A stretch of 64,000 bases of DNA from NCBI RefSeq assembly GCF_029989365.1, contig NZ_JAPRAQ010000025.1, positions 62,001-126,000 on the forward strand. The letters are read 5' to 3'. Position 1 is the stretch's first letter. Every line of letters begins with the position of its first letter. Shown in pieces: positions 18,001-25,360 of this stretch. Position numbers and translations under genes: made by a program. The notes beneath the pieces were generated by a model, which saw nothing but the letters and a program-made list of their open reading frames with translations, made no database searches and was not told the DNA's origin. The DNA is from Bradyrhizobium sp. Arg816 (lineage in GTDB: Bacteria; Pseudomonadota; Alphaproteobacteria; Rhizobiales; Xanthobacteraceae).

Positions 18001-21000
18001 GACGCGGCGGCTGGAGGTCGACCCGAAAGTCGCGCGTTTCGACATCACGCTCGAACTGGTCGAGGCCGACGGCCGCTTCACCGGCTTCTTCGAATACGCC
18101 ACCGATCTGTTCGACGCGGCGACCATCGAAACCATGGCCGCTCAGTTCAAGACCCTGCTAAAGGCCGCGATCGCCAATCCGGAGCAGCGCATCTCGCGCC
18201 TGCCGCTTCTGACGGAGGCCGAACGCCGGCAGTTGCTGGCGAAAGGCCAGGGCGTGGTGGCCAATTTCACCACGCGCGGCAATCTTTGCGAACGCCTCGA
18301 GCGCCAGGCGAAGAAGACGCCGAACGCGATCGCCGTCTCCGACGGCCGCACCTCCCTGACTTATCGCGAGCTCGCCCGTCGCAGCCAGGCGGCCGCACGC
18401 TGGCTCGCGCGCGAAGGTGTCGGCGCCGAGAGCGTTGTCGCCTTGCTTGCGGATCGCGGGCCCGACCTGCTCGCCGCGATGATCGCCGCGCAGCGCGTGG
18501 GCGCAGCCTTCCTCAATCTCGATCCCGACCAGCCGCCGGCGCGGCTTGCGACCATCCTTGGATCGAGCTGCGCCCGCATGCTGCTGATCGGGCGCGCCCA
18601 GTCGATCATGGTCGAGGCGCTGCTCGAACCGCTGGTCGAGCGCGTTCATGTCGCCGAGCTCGAGGACGCGATCGCACCCGGATCGACCAGGCCGGCCCGC
18701 GCCGCGCGGCGCGCAGCCGCGAGCCTCGCCTATCTCATCTACACATCCGGCTCCTCCGGCGCGCCGAAGGGCGTCATGATCGAGCAGCGCGGGCTGTCGA
18801 ACCATCTGGCGTCGCTCATTTCCGAGCTCGGCCTTACGGCCACGGACGTGATCGCCCAGACTGCGCCGCAGAGCTTCGTCATCTCGGTCTGGCAGTTCCT
18901 TGCCGGTCCCATGGTCGGCGCGCGCGTCCATGTCTGCGCCAACGCAATCGTGCAGGACCCGATCCTGCTTGCGCGGGAGATCGAGCGTGAAGGGATCAGC
19001 GTGCTCGAGATCGTCCCGTCGCTGCTGCGCCTGATCCTCGACCGCATGGACGAAGCGCAGGTCCAGCGCGCCTTTGCGGGATTGCGGCTCCTGATCTCGA
19101 CCGGCGAGCCGCTGCCCGTCGATCTCTGCCGCGCCTGGTTCGCCCGCTGCCCGAAGGTGCCGCTGATCAACGCCTATGGCGCGTCGGAATGTTCCGACGA
19201 CGTCTCGCTTCATCGCCTGACCAAAGCGCCGGCGGCGGCGACGAGCAACGTCCCGGTCGGCGCGCCGCTGCCCAACACCCAGCTCCATGTGCTCGATCAA
19301 AACCTCCAGCCGCTTCCGGTCGGCGTGACCGGCGAGCTCTGCATCGGCGGCGCCGGCGTCGGCCGCGGCTACATCAACGATCCCGCGCAGAGCCGTCAGC
19401 GTTTCCTGCCCAATCCGTTCTCGCGCCAGGACGGCGCGCGGCTGTACCGGACCGGCGACCTCGCACGCCGCCGCGCCGACGGCACCATCGAATGCCTCGG
19501 CCGCGCCGACCATCAGGTCAAGGTCCGGGGCTACCGTATCGAGCTCAAGGAGATTGAGAACGCGCTTGCCGACCATCCTGCGGTGCGCGCCGGCATCGTC
19601 GAGCCGCGCCGCGAGGCGAGCGGCGATGTCAGGCTGATCGCCCATATCGTCGCAAGGGCCGGCAGCCAGAGCAGCGCCAGCGAGCTGCGCGACTTCCTGA
19701 AGAGCCGGCTGCCGGGCCATGCCATTCCGTCCGCATTCCTGTTCCTGGACCAGATGCCGCTCAATGCCCATGGCAAGATTGACCGGTCGGCGCTGCTGGC
19801 GCCCGCGCAGCAGGACGTCTCCGGACCGGACGCCGCCGTGCCGGCGCGGCACTTCACCGAAAAAGTGCTCTCGGACATCTGGGTCGACCTGCTGAAGGTC
19901 GAGGGCCTCGGCGTGACCGATAATTTCTTCGATCTCGGCGGCCATTCGCTCCTGGCGGGCCAGGCGATGGCGCGCGTCGCCCGTGCGCTCGGCGTGTCGC
20001 TGCCGATCAAGACCATCTTCGAGGCTCCGACGATCGAAGAACTCGCCCGGCGGGTTGACGAGGCCGTGGCAGCAAAGCCGCGAAAGCCGGCAACAGGCAT
20101 GCTGCGGCCTGCTGAAAGCGGGCTCCCAACGCTCTCGATCGCACAGGACCAGATGATGCGGATCGAGCAGAACCTGCCGGGCCTGCCGCTGTTCAACCTG
20201 CCCTTTGCCTTCCGCCTCCAGGGCCCGCTCGATCCGACCACCCTCGCGCAGGCGTTCGGCGACATCGTGCGCCGCCACGAATCGCTGCGGACCGGATTCG
20301 GCCGCAGCGGCGAAGAGCCCGTCAGCCGCATCGCCACGCCCGGCGAACTCGGACCGGTCCTCACGATCGAGGTCATCGGCGACGGACGTCCCCACGACAA
20401 CAAGCGGCGCAAAGCACTCGAACTCAGGAAGATCGATCTCCTGATCGAGCAGGAGACCTACGCCCCGTTCGACACCGCGCGGCCGCCGTTGTTGCGGGCG
20501 CGGCTGTTGCGGCTCCATGCCGACGATCATGTGCTGCTGCTGACGCTGCATCATGCCATTGCCGACGGCTGGTCGATCGGCGTGCTGTTCGAGGAGCTGT
20601 CCAACCGCTATGCGGCGCTGGCCGGGCGTCCGTCCGTGCCGCTGCCGAAACTGCCGCTCGCGTTTTCGGATGTCGCCCGCTGGCAGCGCTGGTGGTGCGG
20701 CACCGACGCCGCCCGCCGTCAGGCCGCCGACTGGACGGAGAATCTGCGCGGCGCGGCCCCCGTCTTCGACGGTGAAGCAAGCCCCGGCGCGTCCACCGGG
20801 CACCACCCCGTCAGCCTCGAGCGCGAGCTGATCGGCCGGCTCACGGCGTTCGCCGGGCGGCATAACAGCACGCTGTTCATGTGCCTTCTCACCGGCCTGA
20901 AAGCCCTGCTGCTCGCGCAGAGCGGCCGCAACGACATTTCGGTCGCCACCGCCATGGCCAATCGCGCCCAGCCCGATACCGACCGGGTCCTCGGTCCGTT

Positions 21001-21472
21001 CGAGAACACGGTGATCGTCCGTACCCGAATCACGCCGGAGCTGTCGTTCGCGCAAGCCCTGGCCCGGGTGCGCCAGAGCGTGCTCGACGCGCATGCGCGC
21101 CAGGAGCTGCCGTTCAACATCCTGGCCGACCATCTGGAGCAGGAGGGGATCAATCCGGCCTCGCTGCTCCAGGTCTATTTCACCCTGCAAAATCCGCTGC
21201 GCCAGCCGCTCGATCTGGCCGACGTCACGATCGAATCGATCGGCAACGTCGCGCGCGAAGGCCAGCCGGTGCTGCCGATCGACCAGACCTGGCTGTCGCT
21301 GATGCTCAAGGAGCGCCCCACCGGAATCACCGGCTCATGCAATTACAAGGGCGAGCTGCTCGACGGCCACAGGGTCGGTGAGTGGATGGCGAATCTCGTC
21401 GCGCTGCTGAATGCGGCCGTCGCCCACCCCAACACGCCGCTCGGCCGATTGCTCGCTCGCAGGGCGGCATGA
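15032..21472 (+). CDS. Nonribosomal peptide synthetase, acyl-ligase/PCP/C/A/PCP/C, no thioesterase
   Basis: 2146-residue assembly-line enzyme. Domains: (1) acyl-CoA-ligase-like AMP-forming domain, about 22-520 (LLTSGTAARPK, ETYGMTEAA, final Lys in ASGKVKRNAL); (2) carrier, phosphopantetheine site GADSL about 568; (3) condensation, about 626-1053, active site HHLVTDG about 757; (4) adenylation, about 1083-1585, core YTSGSSGAPKG, YGASE and GKIDR; (5) carrier, GGHSL about 1638; (6) condensation, about 1700-2130, HHAIADG about 1840. The usual Asp of the fourth domain's substrate pocket is Val1283 (SFVISVW). With no thioesterase or reductase, release may use the last condensation domain. ATG 15032 is used because family homology begins about residue 22; a TTG at 14999 is possible. 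A phosphopantetheinyl transferase lies downstream. Product unknown. Confidence 0.93.
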   Translation: MALSHIASVAGEDSDSAGAETRTFADIGGLLDFYARKTPAAPALLAPGRPALTYAKLGELIQQLVRTLRGLGIAPADRIAVALPRGADSALALIAVASAGACVPVNPDLTADELQRYFSELKLTALVTRADMNSPSRDVAKALDIVVIDFVPGPNDNLGGCAFIGPAVGPACTSGASRGDDDAFILLTSGTAARPKMVPLTQRNVCLSAYNAGRVLSLAAHDRLLNALPLFHAHGLISGLLTALAAGSSVICTNGFDASSFFGWMRELRPTWYTAVPTIHRALLTAAEADPDRARSSSLRVIRSASSSLAPAILNGLEAMFGVPVLETYGMTEAASQIAANPFELRKIGSVGRAAGPEIAIMDGAGRTLASGEHGEIMLRGPNMSRGYYNDEAATRAAFRNGWFRTGDLGYLDADGYLFIVGRIKDVINRGGQKISPLEVEEVLLSHPAVLEAGVFAVPHQKLGENVAAVVVLRPNSEATPDQLRQFARKRLAAYKVPSLIRGVAALPKGASGKVKRNALADLIATAEHGDEAQLPRNALETQLAGIWAGLLELPQVGIDQDVFALGADSLAATQMRSRLRERFNVDFSFEDIFDCATVSALAARIETATTHRETMVPAWRQAAADAPLSFQQQRMYVLSRLDPTRYNYNVVEVAVLKGLVDVAALSASLASICARHEALRSVFIEREGEPAQLVLQSPPRFERIRLKPCAADKRAAIIRREALELAQYPFDLAREPPLKVTLLSFDKSSHALVVNVHHLVTDGWSQRMFWEELAAHYSAARKTSAVTLPSPAFQYRDFALWQQSWAQTPAAKEQLDYWRTQLDGVTTLPLRTDRPRPEVWSGHGARHYLEFSKALSTDLRALSQDQGVTPFMTLLAAFQCLLFRHTGHEDVATGSLIANRNQIESERLIGLFANTLILRNDFGGDPGFGEMLRRVRQVTLDAYRNQDLPIEEVLRALQIARRSDGNPLFRIMFILQNASIEAARFPGLSTRRLEVDPKVARFDITLELVEADGRFTGFFEYATDLFDAATIETMAAQFKTLLKAAIANPEQRISRLPLLTEAERRQLLAKGQGVVANFTTRGNLCERLERQAKKTPNAIAVSDGRTSLTYRELARRSQAAARWLAREGVGAESVVALLADRGPDLLAAMIAAQRVGAAFLNLDPDQPPARLATILGSSCARMLLIGRAQSIMVEALLEPLVERVHVAELEDAIAPGSTRPARAARRAAASLAYLIYTSGSSGAPKGVMIEQRGLSNHLASLISELGLTATDVIAQTAPQSFVISVWQFLAGPMVGARVHVCANAIVQDPILLAREIEREGISVLEIVPSLLRLILDRMDEAQVQRAFAGLRLLISTGEPLPVDLCRAWFARCPKVPLINAYGASECSDDVSLHRLTKAPAAATSNVPVGAPLPNTQLHVLDQNLQPLPVGVTGELCIGGAGVGRGYINDPAQSRQRFLPNPFSRQDGARLYRTGDLARRRADGTIECLGRADHQVKVRGYRIELKEIENALADHPAVRAGIVEPRREASGDVRLIAHIVARAGSQSSASELRDFLKSRLPGHAIPSAFLFLDQMPLNAHGKIDRSALLAPAQQDVSGPDAAVPARHFTEKVLSDIWVDLLKVEGLGVTDNFFDLGGHSLLAGQAMARVARALGVSLPIKTIFEAPTIEELARRVDEAVAAKPRKPATGMLRPAESGLPTLSIAQDQMMRIEQNLPGLPLFNLPFAFRLQGPLDPTTLAQAFGDIVRRHESLRTGFGRSGEEPVSRIATPGELGPVLTIEVIGDGRPHDNKRRKALELRKIDLLIEQETYAPFDTARPPLLRARLLRLHADDHVLLLTLHHAIADGWSIGVLFEELSNRYAALAGRPSVPLPKLPLAFSDVARWQRWWCGTDAARRQAADWTENLRGAAPVFDGEASPGASTGHHPVSLERELIGRLTAFAGRHNSTLFMCLLTGLKALLLAQSGRNDISVATAMANRAQPDTDRVLGPFENTVIVRTRITPELSFAQALARVRQSVLDAHARQELPFNILADHLEQEGINPASLLQVYFTLQNPLRQPLDLADVTIESIGNVAREGQPVLPIDQTWLSLMLKERPTGITGSCNYKGELLDGHRVGEWMANLVALLNAAVAHPNTPLGRLLARRAA

Positions 21473-21613
21473 CCGGCTGTACGGGACGGGAGAACACAGG
21501 TTCACTCGTCAAAGCTGTGAATGACCAAGTTGCAGCTTGATTATTTGGCGCCAGCGCGCAAGATTATTCTCTCGATTTGATTTGGACGATTATTTTCAAC
21601 CGGGGAGTTTGTT

Positions 21614-21781
21614 ATGGGTTTCATCAAATTTACCAAGGGTACCTCGTTGAGCGACAAGGACCGCAAGGCCCTGCAAAAGCTGCTGGGCGCCGAGAAGAAG
21701 AAGCTCCAGTCCGCGCTCAAGGATGTCGACGCCAGCCTTTCGATGCTGGGCGGAGCGAAGAAAGCCAAGAAGAAGAAGTAA
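21614..21781 (+). CDS. Small Lys-rich helical protein (55 aa), unknown
   Basis: 55 residues, MGFIKFTKGTSLSDKDRKAL onward, ending in a KKAKKKK tail. ATG is preceded by CGGGGAG at a good ribosome-site distance. About a quarter of residues are Lys, and the middle (residues 12-45) should form an amphipathic helix. There is no signal peptide, no Cys and no phosphopantetheine motif. It lies 141 bp after the synthetase and before its phosphopantetheinyl transferase, on the same strand. An AT-richer leader (21530-21600) suggests its own promoter. I do not recognise it; it could be a nucleic-acid-binding or structural small protein unrelated to the peptide locus. Confidence 0.72.
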   Translation: MGFIKFTKGTSLSDKDRKALQKLLGAEKKKLQSALKDVDASLSMLGGAKKAKKKK

Positions 21782-21935
21782 GGATCGTCGGCCGGGACGC
21801 CGCACGAATCCTCAGGCTTCACTTTCCGGATATGGGCCGCTCGCTCGTCGAGTTGGGGTCTCGCACAAGCTTGCGCCTGTAAACCGGCCTGCAAATCGAC
21901 AAGAAATTGCCCGGGTGGACCGTTAGAAGCGGTCC

Positions 21936-21965
21936 GCTCAGTTGATTCTTGCTCAGTTGATTCTT
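21936..21965. repeat. Perfect 15-bp tandem duplication
   Basis: GCTCAGTTGATTCTT occurs twice head to tail (21936-21950 and 21951-21965), 50-80 bp before the phosphopantetheinyl transferase ATG. Confidence 0.8.
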
Positions 21966-21966
21966 C

Positions 21967-21999
21967 CGTCAGGGCCGGAGACTTGGCCTCCGCCTGACG
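21967..21999 (+). promoter_or_regulatory. Hairpin in leader of phosphopantetheinyl transferase gene
   Basis: Outer arms CGTCAGG/CCTGACG and inner arms CGGAG/CTCCG fold into a 33-nt stem-loop ending 15 nt before the ATG at 22015. There is no T-run, so it is not a simple terminator. It could limit ribosome access or stabilise the message. Confidence 0.5.
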
Positions 22000-22014
22000 C
22001 CATGGGCCCTTTTG

Positions 22015-22746
22015 ATGGCAGACGACAGAATTGAACTGTTTGTCGGACTGATCGAGACCATTGACGCGCCGGGCGCAATCGATGCGTGCCGACGCCTGCT
22101 CTCGGTCGACGAACGGATCCGCGCCGATCGCTTCATGTTTGAGCGGCATCGGCGGCAGTATATTTTCGCGCACGCGATGCTGCGCCTGGCGCTGTCGCAG
22201 GCCGCACCGAACGTCGCACCCACCGATTGGTCCTTCGGGGCCGGCCGCTACGGGCGGCCGTTTGTCGCGGCGCCCGCGACCTCGACCGCGCTGCATTTCA
22301 GCCTGTCCCATGCCGATGGCTGCGTTGCCTGCGTCGTGTCCGGGCATGAGACCGTCGGCGTCGACGTCGAAACCGTGTCACGGCGTGTCGCGCCATTGTC
22401 CACCGCGCTTCGCTTCTTTGCGCCGGAGGAGGTCGAATCGTTACGCGGACTGCCGGAGCCCGCCGCGATCGAGCGCTTTTTCGACTATTGGACGCTCAAG
22501 GAGGCCTATCTGAAGGCAAGGGGGTTTGGGCTCAATTTGCCGCTCGACGCTTTCGCGATGCAGGTGTCCCGGGAGGCCATCGAGATCAGCTTCAAGCCCG
22601 ATATCGCCGACGATCCGTCAGGCTGGCGATTCTCGCTGTGCTCGCCGTCGCCCTCGCATCGCCTCGCGATCGCCGATGGCTCCCGCGCGCATGGCGGCCT
22701 TCCCATTACCCGCAATGCCTGGCCCTTCCAGGAAGCAGCTGAATGA
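22015..22746 (+). CDS. 4'-phosphopantetheinyl transferase (Sfp type)
   Basis: 243-residue enzyme that moves the phosphopantetheine arm of CoA to the Ser of carrier domains. The pseudo-dimeric Sfp fold is clear. The magnesium-binding motif GVDVE is about residue 115-119 and the second motif WTLKEAYLK about 160-168; substrate-loop features RYGRPF and FSLSHADG are also present. ATG 22015 is preferred to a TTG one codon upstream. No clear ribosome site is visible, but a hairpin precedes it. It almost certainly activates the adjacent synthetase. Its stop overlaps the flavin monooxygenase start by 4 bp. Confidence 0.93.
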   Translation: MADDRIELFVGLIETIDAPGAIDACRRLLSVDERIRADRFMFERHRRQYIFAHAMLRLALSQAAPNVAPTDWSFGAGRYGRPFVAAPATSTALHFSLSHADGCVACVVSGHETVGVDVETVSRRVAPLSTALRFFAPEEVESLRGLPEPAAIERFFDYWTLKEAYLKARGFGLNLPLDAFAMQVSREAIEISFKPDIADDPSGWRFSLCSPSPSHRLAIADGSRAHGGLPITRNAWPFQEAAE

Positions 22747-23723
22747 CGCCGCTGCGGCTGCGCGTCTTTCCAGCGATCTCGCGCAACCGCGATCCCAAGA
22801 AATATGTCGGCGAGCTGATGCGAGTGGCGCAGTTCGCCGATCGCAACGGCTTCGAAGGCATCCTGCTGTTCGAAGGCAACGACGTGTCCGTCGAGCCCTG
22901 GGCGATGGCCCAGCACATCATCGGTAAGACCACGCGAAGCTCGCCGCTGATCGCGGTCAATCCGGTCTACATGCACCCGTTCGCCGCGGCAAAATTCGTC
23001 TCGTCCTTTGCGCAGCTCCACAGCCGCAAGGTCTATCTCAACATGATCACGGGGACCGCGGTCAGCGACCTGCACGGGCTGGGCGACGAGCAGTCGCATG
23101 CCGACCGCTACGTCCGGCTCAGCGAATTCGTCGCGCTGATGCGCCAATTGCTGGAAAGCCCCCGCCCGGTGAATTTCGAGGGCCGGTTCTACCGCGCGAG
23201 CAATCTGCAACTTCGCCCGCGCCTGCCGGCGGAGCTGATGCCGGAATTCCTGGTCGCGGGCCAATCGGAGGCGGCGCAGCGCGTGGCGAAGGAGACCAGC
23301 TGCATCAAGATGCAGATGTTGCCGCCCGATCTAGATCGCGGTCTCGATGTATCAGGAATGAACTTTGGCATCTTCGCCCGCGAGGGACGCGAGGAAGCAC
23401 GACAGGCCGCTAAGGCACGCTTTCGCGACAATCCCGATGATCGCGAGCTGCTCGCGCTCACCGTGGAGAACAGCGATTCCGTGTGGAAGCGGCGGCTCTA
23501 TGACGGCCAGAGCGGCGAGCTCGCTGACAATGGCTACTGGCTGCTGCCGTTCCTGACCTTCCAGGCCGACTGCCCCTATCTCGTCGGCAGCTACGCCGAG
23601 ATCGGCGCAAAGCTGAAGGATTTTGCAGCGAAGGGCCTGACCACGATCATGCTCGACATGGTCGCCGACGAGGCCGAGATGCAGCACGTCTGCAAGGCGC
23701 TCGCGGCGAGCGGGATGTTTTAG
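22743..23723 (+). CDS. LLM-class (luciferase-like) flavin-dependent monooxygenase
   Basis: 326-residue TIM-barrel flavoenzyme of the bacterial luciferase/alkanesulfonate monooxygenase superfamily, using FMNH2 and oxygen. Family landmarks are RVFPAISRNRDPKKYVGELM at the N terminus, NMITGT about residue 101, and FLVAGQSEAAQRVA about 170. It overlaps the phosphopantetheinyl transferase by ATGA, so it is made with it. It converges on the sulfonate-type ABC operon with a 4-bp stop overlap. Two readings fit: it tailors the peptide (N- or C-hydroxylation, decarboxylation), or it desulfonates a compound imported by the neighbour transporter. The operon overlap favours the first. Confidence 0.88.
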   Translation: MTPLRLRVFPAISRNRDPKKYVGELMRVAQFADRNGFEGILLFEGNDVSVEPWAMAQHIIGKTTRSSPLIAVNPVYMHPFAAAKFVSSFAQLHSRKVYLNMITGTAVSDLHGLGDEQSHADRYVRLSEFVALMRQLLESPRPVNFEGRFYRASNLQLRPRLPAELMPEFLVAGQSEAAQRVAKETSCIKMQMLPPDLDRGLDVSGMNFGIFAREGREEARQAAKARFRDNPDDRELLALTVENSDSVWKRRLYDGQSGELADNGYWLLPFLTFQADCPYLVGSYAEIGAKLKDFAAKGLTTIMLDMVADEAEMQHVCKALAASGMF

Positions 23724-24559
23724 GACGGCACGCCGAGCGGACTGAGCCGTGCCAACGGCTCGCTGTCCTCCGGCCGTCGCAAGAGCTGCATGACATGCCG
23801 CTTCAGGCGCACGAACTCCGGTTCGGTCACGAGATCGTGGCTGCGTGGCCGCGCGAAAGGCAGCACGACATCCTCAATCACCCGGCCGGGTCGTGCGCTC
23901 ATCACGACGATGCGATCGGCGAGGAACAATGCCTCGTCGATGTCGTGGGTGACGAAGACCGTGGTGGTCGGGATCTTGCTCCAGATGTCGAGCAGGACCT
24001 CCTGCATCATGCCACGCGTCTGCGCGTCGAGCGCACTGAAGGGCTCGTCCATCAGCAGCACCCGCGGTTGGTTGATCAGGACCCGCGCGATTTCCACGCG
24101 CTGCTGCATGCCGCCCGACAATTGCGCCGGATAGAACGCCTCGAAGCCGGAAAGGCCGACCAGCTTCAGGATCGCGTCGGCGGCGCGGTCGCGCTCCCTC
24201 CTCGCGAGGCCCCGCATCTTCGGGCCGAAGGCGACATTGTCACGCACCCGCTTCCAGGGAAACAGCGTGTGCTGCTGAAACACCATGCCCCGGTCCGGGC
24301 TCGGACTCTGGACCTGCTGGCCGTCGACCGTGAGACGGCCAGCCGTGATCGGCAAATGCCCGGCCAGCGCGCCGAGCAGCGTGGATTTGCCGCAGCCGGA
24401 GGGACCGAGGATGCAGACGAGCTCGCCCGGCGCAATCGCGACATCGAGACCGCTGACCGCTTCGAATGCGTCACCGCCCGATCCGAGTGAAATCGAGACA
24501 TCGGCGAAGTCGATGCGACCGACGCTCTCGGTGCCGATATCCGCGACCCGGATGTTCAT
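23720..24559 (-). CDS. ABC transporter ATP-binding protein (SsuB/TauB/NrtD type)
   Basis: 279-residue ATPase with Walker A GPSGCGKST (about 53-61), Q-loop VFQQHTLFPW, signature LSGGMQQRVEIAR and Walker B LLMDEPFSALD. These are typical of the nitrate/sulfonate/taurine subfamily. It is the distal gene of a three-gene leftward operon; its start overlaps the permease stop by 4 bp. Confidence 0.92.
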   Translation of the reverse strand: MNIRVADIGTESVGRIDFADVSISLGSGGDAFEAVSGLDVAIAPGELVCILGPSGCGKSTLLGALAGHLPITAGRLTVDGQQVQSPSPDRGMVFQQHTLFPWKRVRDNVAFGPKMRGLARRERDRAADAILKLVGLSGFEAFYPAQLSGGMQQRVEIARVLINQPRVLLMDEPFSALDAQTRGMMQEVLLDIWSKIPTTTVFVTHDIDEALFLADRIVVMSARPGRVIEDVVLPFARPRSHDLVTEPEFVRLKRHVMQLLRRPEDSEPLARLSPLGVPS

Positions 24560-25356
24560 CTCGCCACCTTCGGGCTACGCCAGGGCATCAGAAGCCGCCC
24601 GGCCGTCGTCAGCAGCCAGCTCGATCCCATGCCGAGCAGGCCGATGATCAGCATGCCGACGATGATGTCGGCGTAGTTCTGGAGCGTATAGGCTTCCCAG
24701 GTGTAATAGCCGATGCCGAACTGGCCCGAGATCATCTCCGCGGTGACGAGGCAGAACCACGAGGTGCCCATGCCGATCGCAAGCCCCGTGACGATGCTGG
24801 GCGCGGCGTCCGGCAGCACGACTTCCCTCAGGATCGCCAACTTCCCCGCGCCGAGGCTGCGGGCGGAGGCAACCAGCCGGCGGTCGACATTCGCGACACC
24901 GTGGACGGTGTTCAGCACGATCGGAAACAAGGCACCGATGAAGGTGATGTAGATCATCGACAGCTCGGACGACGGAAACATCAAGATCGACAGAGGAATC
25001 CACGCCACGGCCGGAATCGGCCGCAGCAATTCCAGCGGCGGCAGCAAGAGATCGCTCGCGGCGCGCGAGCGGCCAATCGCGAAGCCGAGGAATACGCCGA
25101 TCACCACCGCCGCCCCGTAGCCCGCGAACACGCGCCAGAGGCTGCTGGTGACGTGTGCCGTCAGTTTCGGCGAACGAAACAGGGCGAGCGCGGATTGAAC
25201 GACCTCGACCGGCGGCGGCACGTTGCGGAAGGTCACGATCCCCAGATTGAGATGCGTTGTCGAAGCGACCTGCCACAGGGCAATGCAGGCCAGGATCGAA
25301 AGACCGCGGACCATCCAGCGGACGGCCGCAGGCCGCGCCTTGATAGCGGTGGCCAT
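24556..25356 (-). CDS. ABC transporter permease (SsuC/TauC/NrtB type)
   Basis: 266-residue inner-membrane permease with about six transmembrane segments. The conserved block LELLRPIPAVAWIPLSIL and the ATPase-coupling loop SARSLGAGKLAILREVVLP (about residues 160-178) are those of the nitrate/sulfonate/taurine family. The start MATAIKARPAAVRW at 25356 leaves a 4-bp gap to the binding-protein stop; longer frames overlap that gene. Confidence 0.92.
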   Translation of the reverse strand: MATAIKARPAAVRWMVRGLSILACIALWQVASTTHLNLGIVTFRNVPPPVEVVQSALALFRSPKLTAHVTSSLWRVFAGYGAAVVIGVFLGFAIGRSRAASDLLLPPLELLRPIPAVAWIPLSILMFPSSELSMIYITFIGALFPIVLNTVHGVANVDRRLVASARSLGAGKLAILREVVLPDAAPSIVTGLAIGMGTSWFCLVTAEMISGQFGIGYYTWEAYTLQNYADIIVGMLIIGLLGMGSSWLLTTAGRLLMPWRSPKVAR

Positions 25357-25360
25357 CGCC

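Noticed and set aside
18158..21190. A 1010-codon open frame antisense to the synthetase
   Set aside because: It shadows the adenylation, carrier and condensation domains on the plus strand. Composition is low-complexity Arg/Asp/Gln/Gly; no motif.
21614..21781. The 55-residue protein as a carrier protein or MbtH-like partner
   Set aside because: No DSL/HSL phosphopantetheine site and none of the MbtH tryptophans.
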